64,000 nucleotides of DNA, from contig NZ_WVIE01000012.1 of NCBI RefSeq assembly GCF_010091945.1, positions 1 through 64,000 on the forward strand, read 5' to 3'. A model generated the notes under the pieces. It did no database searches, was not told the DNA's origin, and worked only from the letters and a program-made list of their open reading frames with translations. The translations under genes were made by a program, and so were the position numbers. This DNA comes from Myxacorys almedinensis A. Lineage in GTDB: Bacteria; Cyanobacteriota; Cyanobacteriia; Leptolyngbyales; Leptolyngbyaceae. Shown one piece after another: positions 18,312-27,581 of this stretch. Position 1 is the stretch's first letter, and each line of letters opens with the position of its first letter.

Positions 18312-18710
18312 CCGTGAACTTTTGATCGTTATTTCTGAAGTGCAATCAATGCTCTGCGATTCGCTTTGCGAAGCTCTAAACGATCGCGGCTCGTCTTTGA
18401 AGGAAGCGCTGAACGGCGTTGCTGAATCTGAGTATGCATCGCAGATCTGCCCTCTCCCTAGCTCTCTCCCAAACGGAGAGGGAACAAGAATTCTGGCTCT
18501 CTTTTTCTCAAGGAGAAGAGTTGGGGAGAAGGGCAAATCATACTTGCATTTAGCAACGCCCGCTGAACTTCCTGCGATCGCAGATGCTCTTCTACCACAA
18601 CGTAAGTTTGACAGAGTTCCTTCGCTGCGATCGCCGATCCGGAAAGCCCCGCACAACGAAGTAGATAGTCTATATCGAACCCACGTTAATATGTGTCGGA
18701 AAAAACGACG
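18312..18710. other. Intergenic stretch with dispersed repeat
   Basis: Nearly 400 bases with an open frame that I regard as non-coding: low-complexity content, no family resemblance and no start signal. At about 18449-18535 it contains a pyrimidine-rich then purine-rich element (CCCTCTCCCTAGCTCTCTCC, then GGAGAGGGAAC) of a type dispersed between cyanobacterial genes. A related element is seen near 58930-58965. Confidence 0.5.
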
Positions 18711-19253
18711 ATGAGATATCCATTCATCCTACCTTTGGTTGCTGTGGCAATCGTGGGTTCAACCTTGCCCGGAAGTACACAACCCGCTTCAACTCAAAAA
18801 CCTGTCATTGCACCTCTAAACAAAAGCCGCTCCTACATCGGGCTGAAATATCGAGATGTTCCCCAAGGAGTGGACTATATAGGCGGTTGGGTTATTGACC
18901 TTCAGAAAAATGGAGACTTCAAACATGCTGTTACGCATGTGCGGGATCACAATGGAGAAATGCTTTGGTTGGATCGATTCATTAACCACGATCGCGCCAC
19001 AGGCAAGGCAAATTTTCAAGTTGTAGATGTGCTTAAACTACCGCTTATCTCAAAGGCGCAAGTCTTCAGTGCTCATGGGTTTTGTATGAAGAACGGCAAC
19101 CGAGACCCTGACTTGATTGCGATCGCAAAAGCCACAGATACACAGTACCGAACAACCATCTATCGCGCCTGGAAAGCCAATCGAGCCAAAGAAACATTTG
19201 AGGAAATCTCTACTAAAGGAATTACGTGCGAGAATCCGGCTTGGGGCGTCTAA
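18711..19253 (+). CDS. Hypothetical secreted protein
   Basis: A 180-residue protein that I do not recognise. Residues 1-30 form a standard signal peptide: MRYPF, then a hydrophobic stretch, then a small-residue region near GSTQPAST. The mature part is mixed alpha/beta with one Cys pair candidate (GFCMKNG and GITCENP), which fits disulfide formation in the periplasm. I prefer the ATG at 18711 over a GTG six codons upstream because it places the Arg at the head of the signal. Its last four bases overlap the end of the convergent DUF1003 gene. Confidence 0.6.
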   Translation: MRYPFILPLVAVAIVGSTLPGSTQPASTQKPVIAPLNKSRSYIGLKYRDVPQGVDYIGGWVIDLQKNGDFKHAVTHVRDHNGEMLWLDRFINHDRATGKANFQVVDVLKLPLISKAQVFSAHGFCMKNGNRDPDLIAIAKATDTQYRTTIYRAWKANRAKETFEEISTKGITCENPAWGV

Positions 19254-19828
19254 TCGATTGAGTGTGATGTTTGAATTTCAATTAACTCTTCTGCCAGCGT
19301 TTCTTCTAACGCCGTCAGCACCTGTTCAGGATCAGCCGCTTGCTGCATCATCTGAGCTTCCGGATCGTAGCGATTTTTGACATTTGGCAAATCTTCTCGT
19401 AGCTCTTCAATCAAAGCGATCAGTTTGGCAATCTTCTGTTCAGAGAGCAAACTTAGCTGCAAACTCAATTGTGCTCGCTGCTCGGCTAACTTTTCTTGCC
19501 GTTCTTGGCGAATCAGAACGCTAATCGTCATGACGAGCGATGCAAAGCCAAACGCAACATCTAACTCATTAAATGGGGGCGGATCAAACTGAGGCAACCC
19601 CAAGGGCAGCATGTTTACAAATGCCCACAGCAGCACAAACAGCACGGTGCCATAGAGAAAAGTGGGACGGCTGAAGAACCGAGTCATCGCCTCGACGATT
19701 CTGCGATGTCTAGAAAGGCTACGTTCTGCATTGGTATGCATCGCTACGATCGCATCAATATTTTGGCTGATCGGCTCTGGAAGTGGGGCAGTCGGAATGG
19801 AAATAGAGTGTTTACGCTGCTCTGGCAT
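19250..19828 (-). CDS. DUF1003-family membrane protein
   Basis: A 192-residue inner-membrane protein. A soluble N-terminus is followed by two membrane helices at about 54-76 (FLYGTVLFVLLWAFVNMLPL) and 88-107 (LDVAFGFASLVMTISVLIRQ), the DUF1003 signature. A cytoplasmic coiled coil then runs from about 108 to 140 (ERQEKLAEQRAQLSLQLSLL), and the tail is acidic. The function of the family is unknown. It has no operon partner, and its stop overlaps that of the convergent secreted protein by four bases. Confidence 0.85.
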   Translation of the reverse strand: MPEQRKHSISIPTAPLPEPISQNIDAIVAMHTNAERSLSRHRRIVEAMTRFFSRPTFLYGTVLFVLLWAFVNMLPLGLPQFDPPPFNELDVAFGFASLVMTISVLIRQERQEKLAEQRAQLSLQLSLLSEQKIAKLIALIEELREDLPNVKNRYDPEAQMMQQAADPEQVLTALEETLAEELIEIQTSHSID

Positions 19829-19961
19829 AAGGTGCTGCTCTACAAAACAACGGGGATACTCAACATAGCAGCCGTTGAGAGTCCTGCTTCACTACCGTTT
19901 GGAAGAATTATTTTGAGCATGAATCGCAGTGCCGTCAATTTGCACCTGGAAGAAGTATGAG

Positions 19962-22900
19962 GTTTCCATTCAACTGATTTCCCCAGCGAGTGGGGACGAG
20001 AGATTAATCATACGACTCGATCCAATTCTTTCAGTTTCCATTCAACTGATTTCCCCAGCGAGTGGGGACATTGAAAATTCATACTATCCCTCCGAAGGTT
20101 TGATAGAGTTTCCATTCAACTGATTTCCCCAGCGAGTGGGGACCGGAGTGTGATTGGGGTGAGACCAGAGCGCTTCTAATTTGTTTCCATTCAACTGATT
20201 TCCCCAGCGAGTGGGGACCCTGGATAGCTGCGTATGAGCAGGCGATAGAGGTTGGGTTTCCATTCAACTGATTTCCCCAGCGAGTGGGGACTTATATATA
20301 TATATAGCCACGCCTCCCCCCTTACGTGTTTCCATTCAACTGATTTCCCCAGCGAGTGGGGACCTTTTTGACGTGCGGCAGCTTCAGGGCTTGCAAGACC
20401 GCGTTTCCATTCAACTGATTTCCCCAGCGAGTGGGGACCGAAATAAGCTATAACGGAGACCTGCTAACTGAGATCAAGTCGTTTCCATTCAACTGATTTC
20501 CCCAGCGAGTGGGGACTTGGGTTGATTGGATTTTAGGGTCGCTTGGTACGCTTGTTTCCATTCAACTGATTTCCCCAGCGAGTGGGGACCCCAAATTATG
20601 ATGCCAGGATACCCGGAGAATTTAAAGTTTCCATTCAACTGATTTCCCCAGCGAGTGGGGACTTTACTCTGCGCTACGTGCCCGATCGCATTGTCCTGCT
20701 GGGTTTCCATTCAACTGATTTCCCCAGCGAGTGGGGACCTGTTCTTCGGTCTTTGAGACGCAAAGCGCCACCGCGAACAGAGCTAGAAAAACAATCAGTA
20801 TCGTTTCCATTCAACTGATTTCCCCAGCGAGTGGGGACTCTTAAGACAAAAGTCAAACGAAGTCAAGTCAAGAATTATGGGTTTCCATTCAACTGATTTC
20901 CCCAGCGAGTGGGGACGGGACTATGTTCGCGCTAACCGCGACAAGTATTGGGCGTTTCCATTCAACTGATTTCCCCAGCGAGTGGGGACTGTTTAACAAA
21001 TAAGAGGTCTTCCCATGAATATCCAATCTGTTTCCATTCAACTGATTTCCCCAGCGAGTGGGGACTAACCAATCTGCTAGGGCTTGGACGTTTATCCGTC
21101 CGCTGTTTCCATTCAACTGATTTCCCCAGCGAGTGGGGACGACTCGCGATCTGGATTTTTCTACTGTTTCTTTTCTTGATGTGTTTCCATTCAACTGATT
21201 TCCCCAGCGAGTGGGGACCCAGATGACCAGACACCTTCACCCATGGGTTCAGAGTTTCCATTCAACTGATTTCCCCAGCGAGTGGGGACATCGTTGTACT
21301 CGGTAAGGCTGATTGAAAGATTCAGCGGTTTCCATTCAACTGATTTCCCCAGCGAGTGGGGACCCGAAGTTGAAGTAATCAAAAACGGACAGCTAGTTAG
21401 TTTCCATTCAACTGATTTCCCCAGCGAGTGGGGACCCTCGCGGAGGCGCTCGGGTGGCAGCAAGATCTCGAAGGGTTTCCATTCAACTGATTTCCCCAGC
21501 GAGTGGGGACAATGGAGGACACAGTTGATTAGGCTATAAGTCGCGGCGAAGTTTCCATTCAACTGATTTCCCCAGCGAGTGGGGACATAAAAGTTTTAGC
21601 GCTTGAACTCTCCCCACAGAATGTTTCCATTCAACTGATTTCCCCAGCGAGTGGGGACACCCAATGGCTAAATGATTGGCTAACCCAATGGCTAAATGGT
21701 TTCCATTCAACTGATTTCCCCAGCGAGTGGGGACAAAGCTTGCACTAATCCATCAATCACTCTATTCAGCGTTTCCATTCAACTGATTTCCCCAGCGAGT
21801 GGGGACGCCGGGAAGATTGGAACATCTACGGACAAAATGGCACTAGATGGTTTCCATTCAACTGATTTCCCCAGCGAGTGGGGACTCGAGAAGTGAACCG
21901 TAAGCAAACAGATCAAAGTGTGTTTCCATTCAACTGATTTCCCCAGCGAGTGGGGACTGCTGTGGCGATCACGGGCGGCGCAATTAACGGCACCGCGAGT
22001 TTCCATTCAACTGATTTCCCCAGCGAGTGGGGACTTGAATCAGGGTTATCCAGTTGGGAGAACTCGGATATCAAGAGTTTCCATTCAACTGATTTCCCCA
22101 GCGAGTGGGGACATGCGGGGTTGAGTGTTCTACTACAACCTCTAACGCTGGTTTCCATTCAACTGATTTCCCCAGCGAGTGGGGACATTTCATTGAAACG
22201 GAAAGAGTGCAAGAACTATTCAGTGTTTCCATTCAACTGATTTCCCCAGCGAGTGGGGACAATTGGCATCCGCGGGGCGACCGGGGGAGATTTTGAAATG
22301 TTTCCATTCAACTGATTTCCCCAGCGAGTGGGGACCGATGAAGATGTTTATAATCTTCAGGTTACCGTAGGCACTTCTGAGTTTCCATTCAACTGATTTC
22401 CCCAGCGAGTGGGGACATCGGATATAATTTACCGGGAATTGATTTAAGCAAGATCAGTTTCCATTCAACTGATTTCCCCAGCGAGTGGGGACTTCATAAT
22501 CAGGGGGGACGTGAAAGGATTTTCCCAAAGTTTCCATTCAACTGATTTCCCCAGCGAGTGGGGACCATCAACCAAACAAAGGAGAAAAAACCATGCAAGA
22601 TTGTTTCCATTCAACTGATTTCCCCAGCGAGTGGGGACTCACGTTTTGCGTTCAGCAGCAGGAATGCCAAAATCGGTAAGTTTCCATTCAACTGATTTCC
22701 CCAGCGAGTGGGGACGCCCCAAACGACTGTTCTTCCATGATCGAGGCTAAGTTTCGTTTCCATTCAACTGATTTCCCCAGCGAGTGGGGACGGTAGATGG
22801 GGAATATCCGTTACGTCGCGAACCGGTTGAGCTAGTTTCCATTCAACTGATTTCCCCAGCGAGTGGGGACAATCTAGCGGATCTAGCAGCAAGCCTTGTT

Positions 22901-24454
22901 CATTTAAAATTGTTTCCATTCAACTGATTTCCCCAGCGAGTGGGGACACAGACGGAGCCGCCAGCTTTCGCAACGCCGAGCGATCGAGTTTCCATTCAAC
23001 TGATTTCCCCAGCGAGTGGGGACGTGAATGAGTGTTTGAAGCAAGGCGTCACGAACAAGTTTCAAAGTTTCCATTCAACTGATTTCCCCAGCGAGTGGGG
23101 ACAGAGAATCAAAGTCGGCCTGGATTCTGGAATATTGGTTTCCATTCAACTGATTTCCCCAGCGAGTGGGGACTTGCTCTTTCACCCACAGCCCCCAGCC
23201 TGCACCCTTATTTACTGGTTTCCATTCAACTGATTTCCCCAGCGAGTGGGGACCTTCTGGGGGAAACAGGCGGAAGTCGTGACCAACTTCGTCGTTTCCA
23301 TTCAACTGATTTCCCCAGCGAGTGGGGACTTTCCAACCACTGTAGGGTCTCGATCTGATGAAACAGTTTCCATTCAACTGATTTCCCCAGCGAGTGGGGA
23401 CCATTTAGAGAAGCGATCTAAGAACACGCCGCTTAAGGACTGTTTCCATTCAACTGATTTCCCCAGCGAGTGGGGACCAAACTTGAATTTACAGTTAGCG
23501 GCGTCAATCCAAGTTTCCATTCAACTGATTTCCCCAGCGAGTGGGGACCCTGCAACCATCCCTCGGTTACTCGTCCCTGTAAATAAGTTTCCATTCAACT
23601 GATTTCCCCAGCGAGTGGGGACGATAAGACGGATGAAGAAGCACGAACTCAGGAAAGCTTTGTTTCCATTCAACTGATTTCCCCAGCGAGTGGGGACATT
23701 ATACTCTAGCCGGGATTTTGTCTTATATTGAAGGTTTCCATTCAACTGATTTCCCCAGCGAGTGGGGACCTGAAGCTTCAGATTTTTGGCAGTTAATTGA
23801 TCAAGCCATTTCTCGTTTCCATTCAACTGATTTCCCCAGCGAGTGGGGACCTTCAGCAACGCCAATAAGCGCTATGACGCGCCCTTAGTGAGTTTCCATT
23901 CAACTGATTTCCCCAGCGAGTGGGGACCTAGGTCTACATCCTCCCCGGTGCTAGTTTTTTTGAGTTTCCATTCAACTGATTTCCCCAGCGAGTGGGGACC
24001 GAGATTGAAGTAATCAAAAACGAGCAAGTGATTAAAGATGTTTCCATTCAACTGATTTCCCCAGCGAGTGGGGACCCGAATAAAATTGACTCTTTTGACG
24101 GCTAGACTCATAGCGTTTCCATTCAACTGATTTCCCCAGCGAGTGGGGACGACTCGAAACCGCTCCTGTCTCCGTCCCCGATCTCCCGACTTGTTTCCAT
24201 TCAACTGATTTCCCCAGCGAGTGGGGACACCTTTACAAAGGAAATGCAATCATTGTCTACACAAAAGTTTCCATTCAACTGATTTCCCCAGCGAGTGGGG
24301 ACTCGAAAAAGAAATCACGACAATTGTTGAAAAATCTTACGGGTTTCCATTCAACTGATTTCCCCAGCGAGTGGGGACATCAAATTTGACTTTGCGATCG
24401 TCTGTCCGCTCCCTGATGGTTTCCATTCAACTGATTTCCCCAGCGAGTGGGGAC
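19962..24454 (-). CRISPR. CRISPR array, 60 repeats and 59 spacers
   Basis: The 36-bp repeat reads on the plus strand from GTTTCCATTCAACTGATT to CAGCGAGTGGGGAC. I placed 60 copies, from 19962-19997 to 24419-24454, and saw no substitution in any. Spacers are 35-45 nt, except one of 64 nt at 20739-20802. Transcription is assigned to the minus strand: read that way the repeat starts GTCCCC, forms the hairpin CCCCACTCGCTGGGG, and ends TTGAATGGAAAC, the usual form for cyanobacterial type III arrays. The leader and cas genes lie at the high-coordinate end. The newest spacers should therefore be near 24400 and the oldest near 20000. No degenerate terminal repeat is present. Confidence 0.98.
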
Positions 24455-24639
24455 CCCTTTTATTGAACCTGATTAGTAGCAGCTTGTCTAGCCATCGTTT
24501 GCGAAGGATCTTTTTACAAGAGCGTAAACACTGCATCACACACTCCCAAAAACGCTCGAAATCTTCTCCAGCCAAGCCACCGAGGGTTTGAACGAAAACT
24601 CAAGCATCTTCACCGATTCCTCCATCCCCCGCGACCTCA
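24455..24639 (-). promoter_or_regulatory. CRISPR leader
   Basis: This 185-base stretch separates the cas2 stop from the first repeat. On the minus strand it contains TTCGCAAACGATGG about 40-60 bases before the array, similar to the TTCGCAAAC-type element seen in leaders of related cyanobacterial arrays, and an AT-rich run (CAATAAAAGGG) immediately before the repeat. No convincing gene lies here. The crRNA precursor promoter and the Cas1-Cas2 integration site are expected in it. Confidence 0.7.
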
Positions 24640-24921
24640 CTACACCACAATCGACCCCGGCACCTGAGTAATGGGCACCCCGCCCCACGTTTCCACCTGC
24701 CGCAACGTATGCCCAGAAATCGGATAAAACCGTATGCTATCTTCCTGCAAATTCACCCGCTGCCGCATCCGTTGCCGCAACTCCTCATACTTCACCACAG
24801 GCAAAACACACTCAAACACCGAATATTGCACCCGCCGCCCATACCCTTCCAACAGATCCGCCACCTTCTTACGACGGGCATTACATGGAACATCATACGT
24901 CACCAAATAGAGCAACATCAT
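24640..24921 (-). CDS. cas2: CRISPR adaptation protein Cas2
   Basis: A 93-residue ferredoxin-fold protein that bridges two Cas1 dimers in the spacer-integration complex. The diagnostic first strand is LLYLVTYDVPCNARRKKVAD with the conserved Asp after TY, and the second is VQYSVFECVLP. Length is typical (85-100). It overlaps cas1 by four bases (ATGA at 24918-24921), so the pair is translationally coupled. The leader and array begin right after its stop, which suggests that this array is the one this Cas1-Cas2 pair feeds. Confidence 0.96.
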   Translation of the reverse strand: MMLLYLVTYDVPCNARRKKVADLLEGYGRRVQYSVFECVLPVVKYEELRQRMRQRVNLQEDSIRFYPISGHTLRQVETWGGVPITQVPGSIVV

Positions 24922-25913
24922 CGAATCAAATAAGGTTTATAGCCAACCCTGGGATCTCGCACAAAATCTCGATACAACTTCACCTGTCGGTTTAGCAGAT
25001 CCCAACGAGGCTGCTCCTCATCCCCCTCTCCAAGCCGCTCTTCCATGCGCTGAATAAACGATCGTAAAAAGGTCTTCCGCCCCGCATCATTTAGATAGCA
25101 TCCCCCATTATCCGCCCAATCAAAATCTTCATCCACCCGCATCACCCCCCGATTCACCAAATACAACACCAAAGAATCCACGATCGGGGCACGAAACTCC
25201 TCAACCAAATCAGACGCCAACGCCGCATGACGCTCAGAACCCACATGCAAACAGCCCTCGTAGGGATCTAACCCCTGCAACTCAATCAAACTCAGAATGT
25301 GATTCCACAAAATCTGATACCCAAAACTCAGCATCGCATTCACCGGATCTTTTGGGGGACGCCGCGATCGCTCCTCAAACCGAAACGCCTCATTCGTAAA
25401 ACACTGCCCCAACGCCGCAAAATAACACGCCGCGCCCGCCCCCTCAAACCCCATCAACTGCTCGATCGACGTTGCCTGCTCTGCCCGATAGATCAAATAA
25501 CTCAACCCCCGAATCGCAGACGCCATCTCTGCCAACAGAGACTGACGCCGCTGCTGCCGCTGCAACATCACCCGACTATTTTTCAACTTTGCCTGCACAA
25601 TGCTCACCGCACTGCAAAAGCACTCAGCCTCTAATAGCGATCGCTGCTGCCGCGCCAAGGTTCGATATCCCCGCTCGATCGACAACAGCCGCCCATAGCA
25701 ACGCCCCATCCGCGATAGATACACGATCGGAATATTGCGCCACAAACATGCCCGAATCGCCTGAGTCGTCACCTGCGATTGGCTAAAAATCAAAATCTGT
25801 TCTACTAACGGCAGTGCCACATCTTGCAAAACAGTCTTGCCCTGCTTCACCAAAATGTGCTCTTGCTTTAACGACAAGTAACAGCCCGGTTGAGCTACAT
25901 AAAGCGATCGCAT
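24918..25913 (-). CDS. cas1: CRISPR integrase Cas1
   Basis: A 331-residue spacer integrase. The metal-binding triad is visible as Glu157 (MGFEGAG), His223 (CLHVGSERH) and Glu238 (ASDLVEEFR). The N-terminal beta-rich domain includes LWRNIPIVYLSRMGRCYG. The protein has no reverse transcriptase or Cas6 fusion, unlike many type III Cas1 proteins. I take the ATG at 25913; a GTG one codon upstream is equivalent. A dedicated Cas1-Cas2 pair inside a III-B-like locus is notable, since many III-B loci rely on another system for adaptation. About 145 bases of spacer separate it from the CARF-HEPN gene. Confidence 0.96.
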   Translation of the reverse strand: MRSLYVAQPGCYLSLKQEHILVKQGKTVLQDVALPLVEQILIFSQSQVTTQAIRACLWRNIPIVYLSRMGRCYGRLLSIERGYRTLARQQRSLLEAECFCSAVSIVQAKLKNSRVMLQRQQRRQSLLAEMASAIRGLSYLIYRAEQATSIEQLMGFEGAGAACYFAALGQCFTNEAFRFEERSRRPPKDPVNAMLSFGYQILWNHILSLIELQGLDPYEGCLHVGSERHAALASDLVEEFRAPIVDSLVLYLVNRGVMRVDEDFDWADNGGCYLNDAGRKTFLRSFIQRMEERLGEGDEEQPRWDLLNRQVKLYRDFVRDPRVGYKPYLIR

Positions 25914-26061
25914 CACCCTTCAGCCTCTCATGCGTCTACCTCACTGTATCGAGCAGGAAAGACGAGATCAGGAGTGGATTTTGCGGAACTTTGGGCAGTT
26001 AGTACAGAGTTATGTCTGTGAATGTTCTAGGGTTGTAGCTCGTAGGCTGCGATCGCCTTTT

Positions 26062-27570
26062 TTAGAGAGATGCGATCGTGTCTTTCAACTCCTGATGTAC
26101 CTTTGCCATAAAACTAGTAGACTTGATTGATTCAAAATTGCTCGTTGAGTCTACCTGAGCAATAAAGTTTAGGCAGCCTAACAGAACAGCATTCCACTCT
26201 TCAACGTTGGTAGCTTTCCAGGCTTGAAATAAATTCTCTTCTTGCAAGCCTAAGAGCCGATGAAACTGCTGATTTCTCTCATCTTTTGCACTATACAAAA
26301 CCGTCTTTATGTACTTATTTTTCTTAGACTCCGGTCGAACCGTTTCAAAAAGCATGTATAGGCTCTGACTGAATAGTCCTGTACTCAATGGAAGCCCTTC
26401 TTGACCTTTATCTATAGACTGCTGATTTTTTTCACGCTGTTCAGTGAGCCATTTCTTCTGCTTCTCTTCTATTCTCTCCCAGTATTCCGGCAAGATGTCC
26501 TTAATGCGCTCAGTGACTTGAGGAGAGCCTTTTTTGTCATAGACTATATAGTCTTTGTACGTCGTCTCTGCCCAGATACAAATTAGCCCTTCCACGGATC
26601 GAAAGCTATGAAACAATGCATCCACAATACTGCCTTGACGGTGACGAATAACAGCTAAATAGGCAGACTCATAGCCAAAAGACCACCATTTAAAATCTTC
26701 TGCTTTGATAAAATTCGAGTTCAATAGTAAGTCTCGGAAGCTCTGGAAATCCGCCAAATTCCACTGAATTCCCGCATCTAAAAAAACTTGTGTCTGAGTA
26801 TCAAGTGCCCCACCAATCAAAACCTTGACACCTGCATAATCATAGCGATCGAGCAGTGCTTTAGCTTCCTGTAAACGAATTGCACCGAGGTATTTAGAAC
26901 TTGCGATCGTATGAGTTCTATCCTCCCGATACTCACTACTGACGAGGAATTTAACACGATCGCCAAACTTCGCCAAACTCGCAAATTGCACCGCCGAAGA
27001 AATTGCTGGAGTTCCTGCCTGATGGCTCACATAAACCGTCTCTGGTTCAATGTTCAAACTTCTAATTTCCCGCTGCACCAATCCCAGCACCGCATCCCAA
27101 TTATCCAACCCACGATCGACAGAATCTGGTTTTAGCAGCAATGGTGTCAGCAGTGCCTCTGGAAAATGCTCACAAAAGTAGCGCTCCAAAATTGGATAAA
27201 GCAGACAAGTATCCTGCCAGTAGGGAGAGCGGTTTGTGTCGCGTTCCGATTCAGGAAAGACATCCGCTTGATCGCTCATCAGCACGATGATTTGAGTGAT
27301 CTCCACTGCTTGTTTCTTCAACTCCTGCGTAAACCCATCCAACAGCGGAAAGGTGAGGTTGGGTTGAATCGCCTCCGCCAAGCGGTCATAAGCAATCCCT
27401 AGCACCCTTGCAGGCAAGCGATAGGGTTCATTCTCATCATCCGTTGCTCTAGTTGGCTTAAACGGCAGCCTTTGAATCGATTTTTTAATCGTCCGATACC
27501 AATCATTCCAATCCTCATTATTTGTGAGTTGCACATCGCTACTTCCCGTTGTTACTAGCCAAATATTCAT
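26062..27570 (-). CDS. CARF-HEPN ribonuclease (Csm6/Csx1-like)
   Basis: A 502-residue predicted accessory RNase switched on by cyclic oligoadenylate. The N-terminal Rossmann-like CARF domain starts with NIWLVTTGSSDVQL and carries the ligand-loop signature VSHQAGTPAISSAV near 180-195, which matches the GGTPA-type loop of Csm6 and Csx1. The C-terminal helical domain (about 280-502) carries DERNQQFHRLLG, a HEPN Rx4H motif at Arg432 and His437. I start at the ATG 12 bases after the stop of the RAMP gene; a TTG start would overlap it. It is the only effector nuclease gene in the locus. Exact subfamily is uncertain; the domain calls are moderately firm. Confidence 0.75.
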   Translation of the reverse strand: MNIWLVTTGSSDVQLTNNEDWNDWYRTIKKSIQRLPFKPTRATDDENEPYRLPARVLGIAYDRLAEAIQPNLTFPLLDGFTQELKKQAVEITQIIVLMSDQADVFPESERDTNRSPYWQDTCLLYPILERYFCEHFPEALLTPLLLKPDSVDRGLDNWDAVLGLVQREIRSLNIEPETVYVSHQAGTPAISSAVQFASLAKFGDRVKFLVSSEYREDRTHTIASSKYLGAIRLQEAKALLDRYDYAGVKVLIGGALDTQTQVFLDAGIQWNLADFQSFRDLLLNSNFIKAEDFKWWSFGYESAYLAVIRHRQGSIVDALFHSFRSVEGLICIWAETTYKDYIVYDKKGSPQVTERIKDILPEYWERIEEKQKKWLTEQREKNQQSIDKGQEGLPLSTGLFSQSLYMLFETVRPESKKNKYIKTVLYSAKDERNQQFHRLLGLQEENLFQAWKATNVEEWNAVLLGCLNFIAQVDSTSNFESIKSTSFMAKVHQELKDTIASL

Positions 27571-27581
27571 GAGTGCTCTAA

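Noticed and set aside
18322-18714. 130-codon frame between the VOC gene and the secreted protein
   Set aside because: It runs through a dispersed pyrimidine/purine repeat, has poor composition and overlaps the better-supported secreted protein gene.
20079-24249. Many open frames inside the array, with repeated peptides such as GPHSLGKSVEWK and FHSTDFPSEWG
   Set aside because: They are translations of the CRISPR repeat on either strand; they have no start signals and no protein family resemblance.
24351-24575. 74-codon minus-strand frame across the leader and first repeat
   Set aside because: The region is the CRISPR leader; the end of the frame is repeat sequence.
25930-26130. 66-codon plus-strand frame between cas1 and the CARF-HEPN gene
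   Set aside because: It is antisense to the end of the CARF-HEPN gene and shows no coding character of its own.
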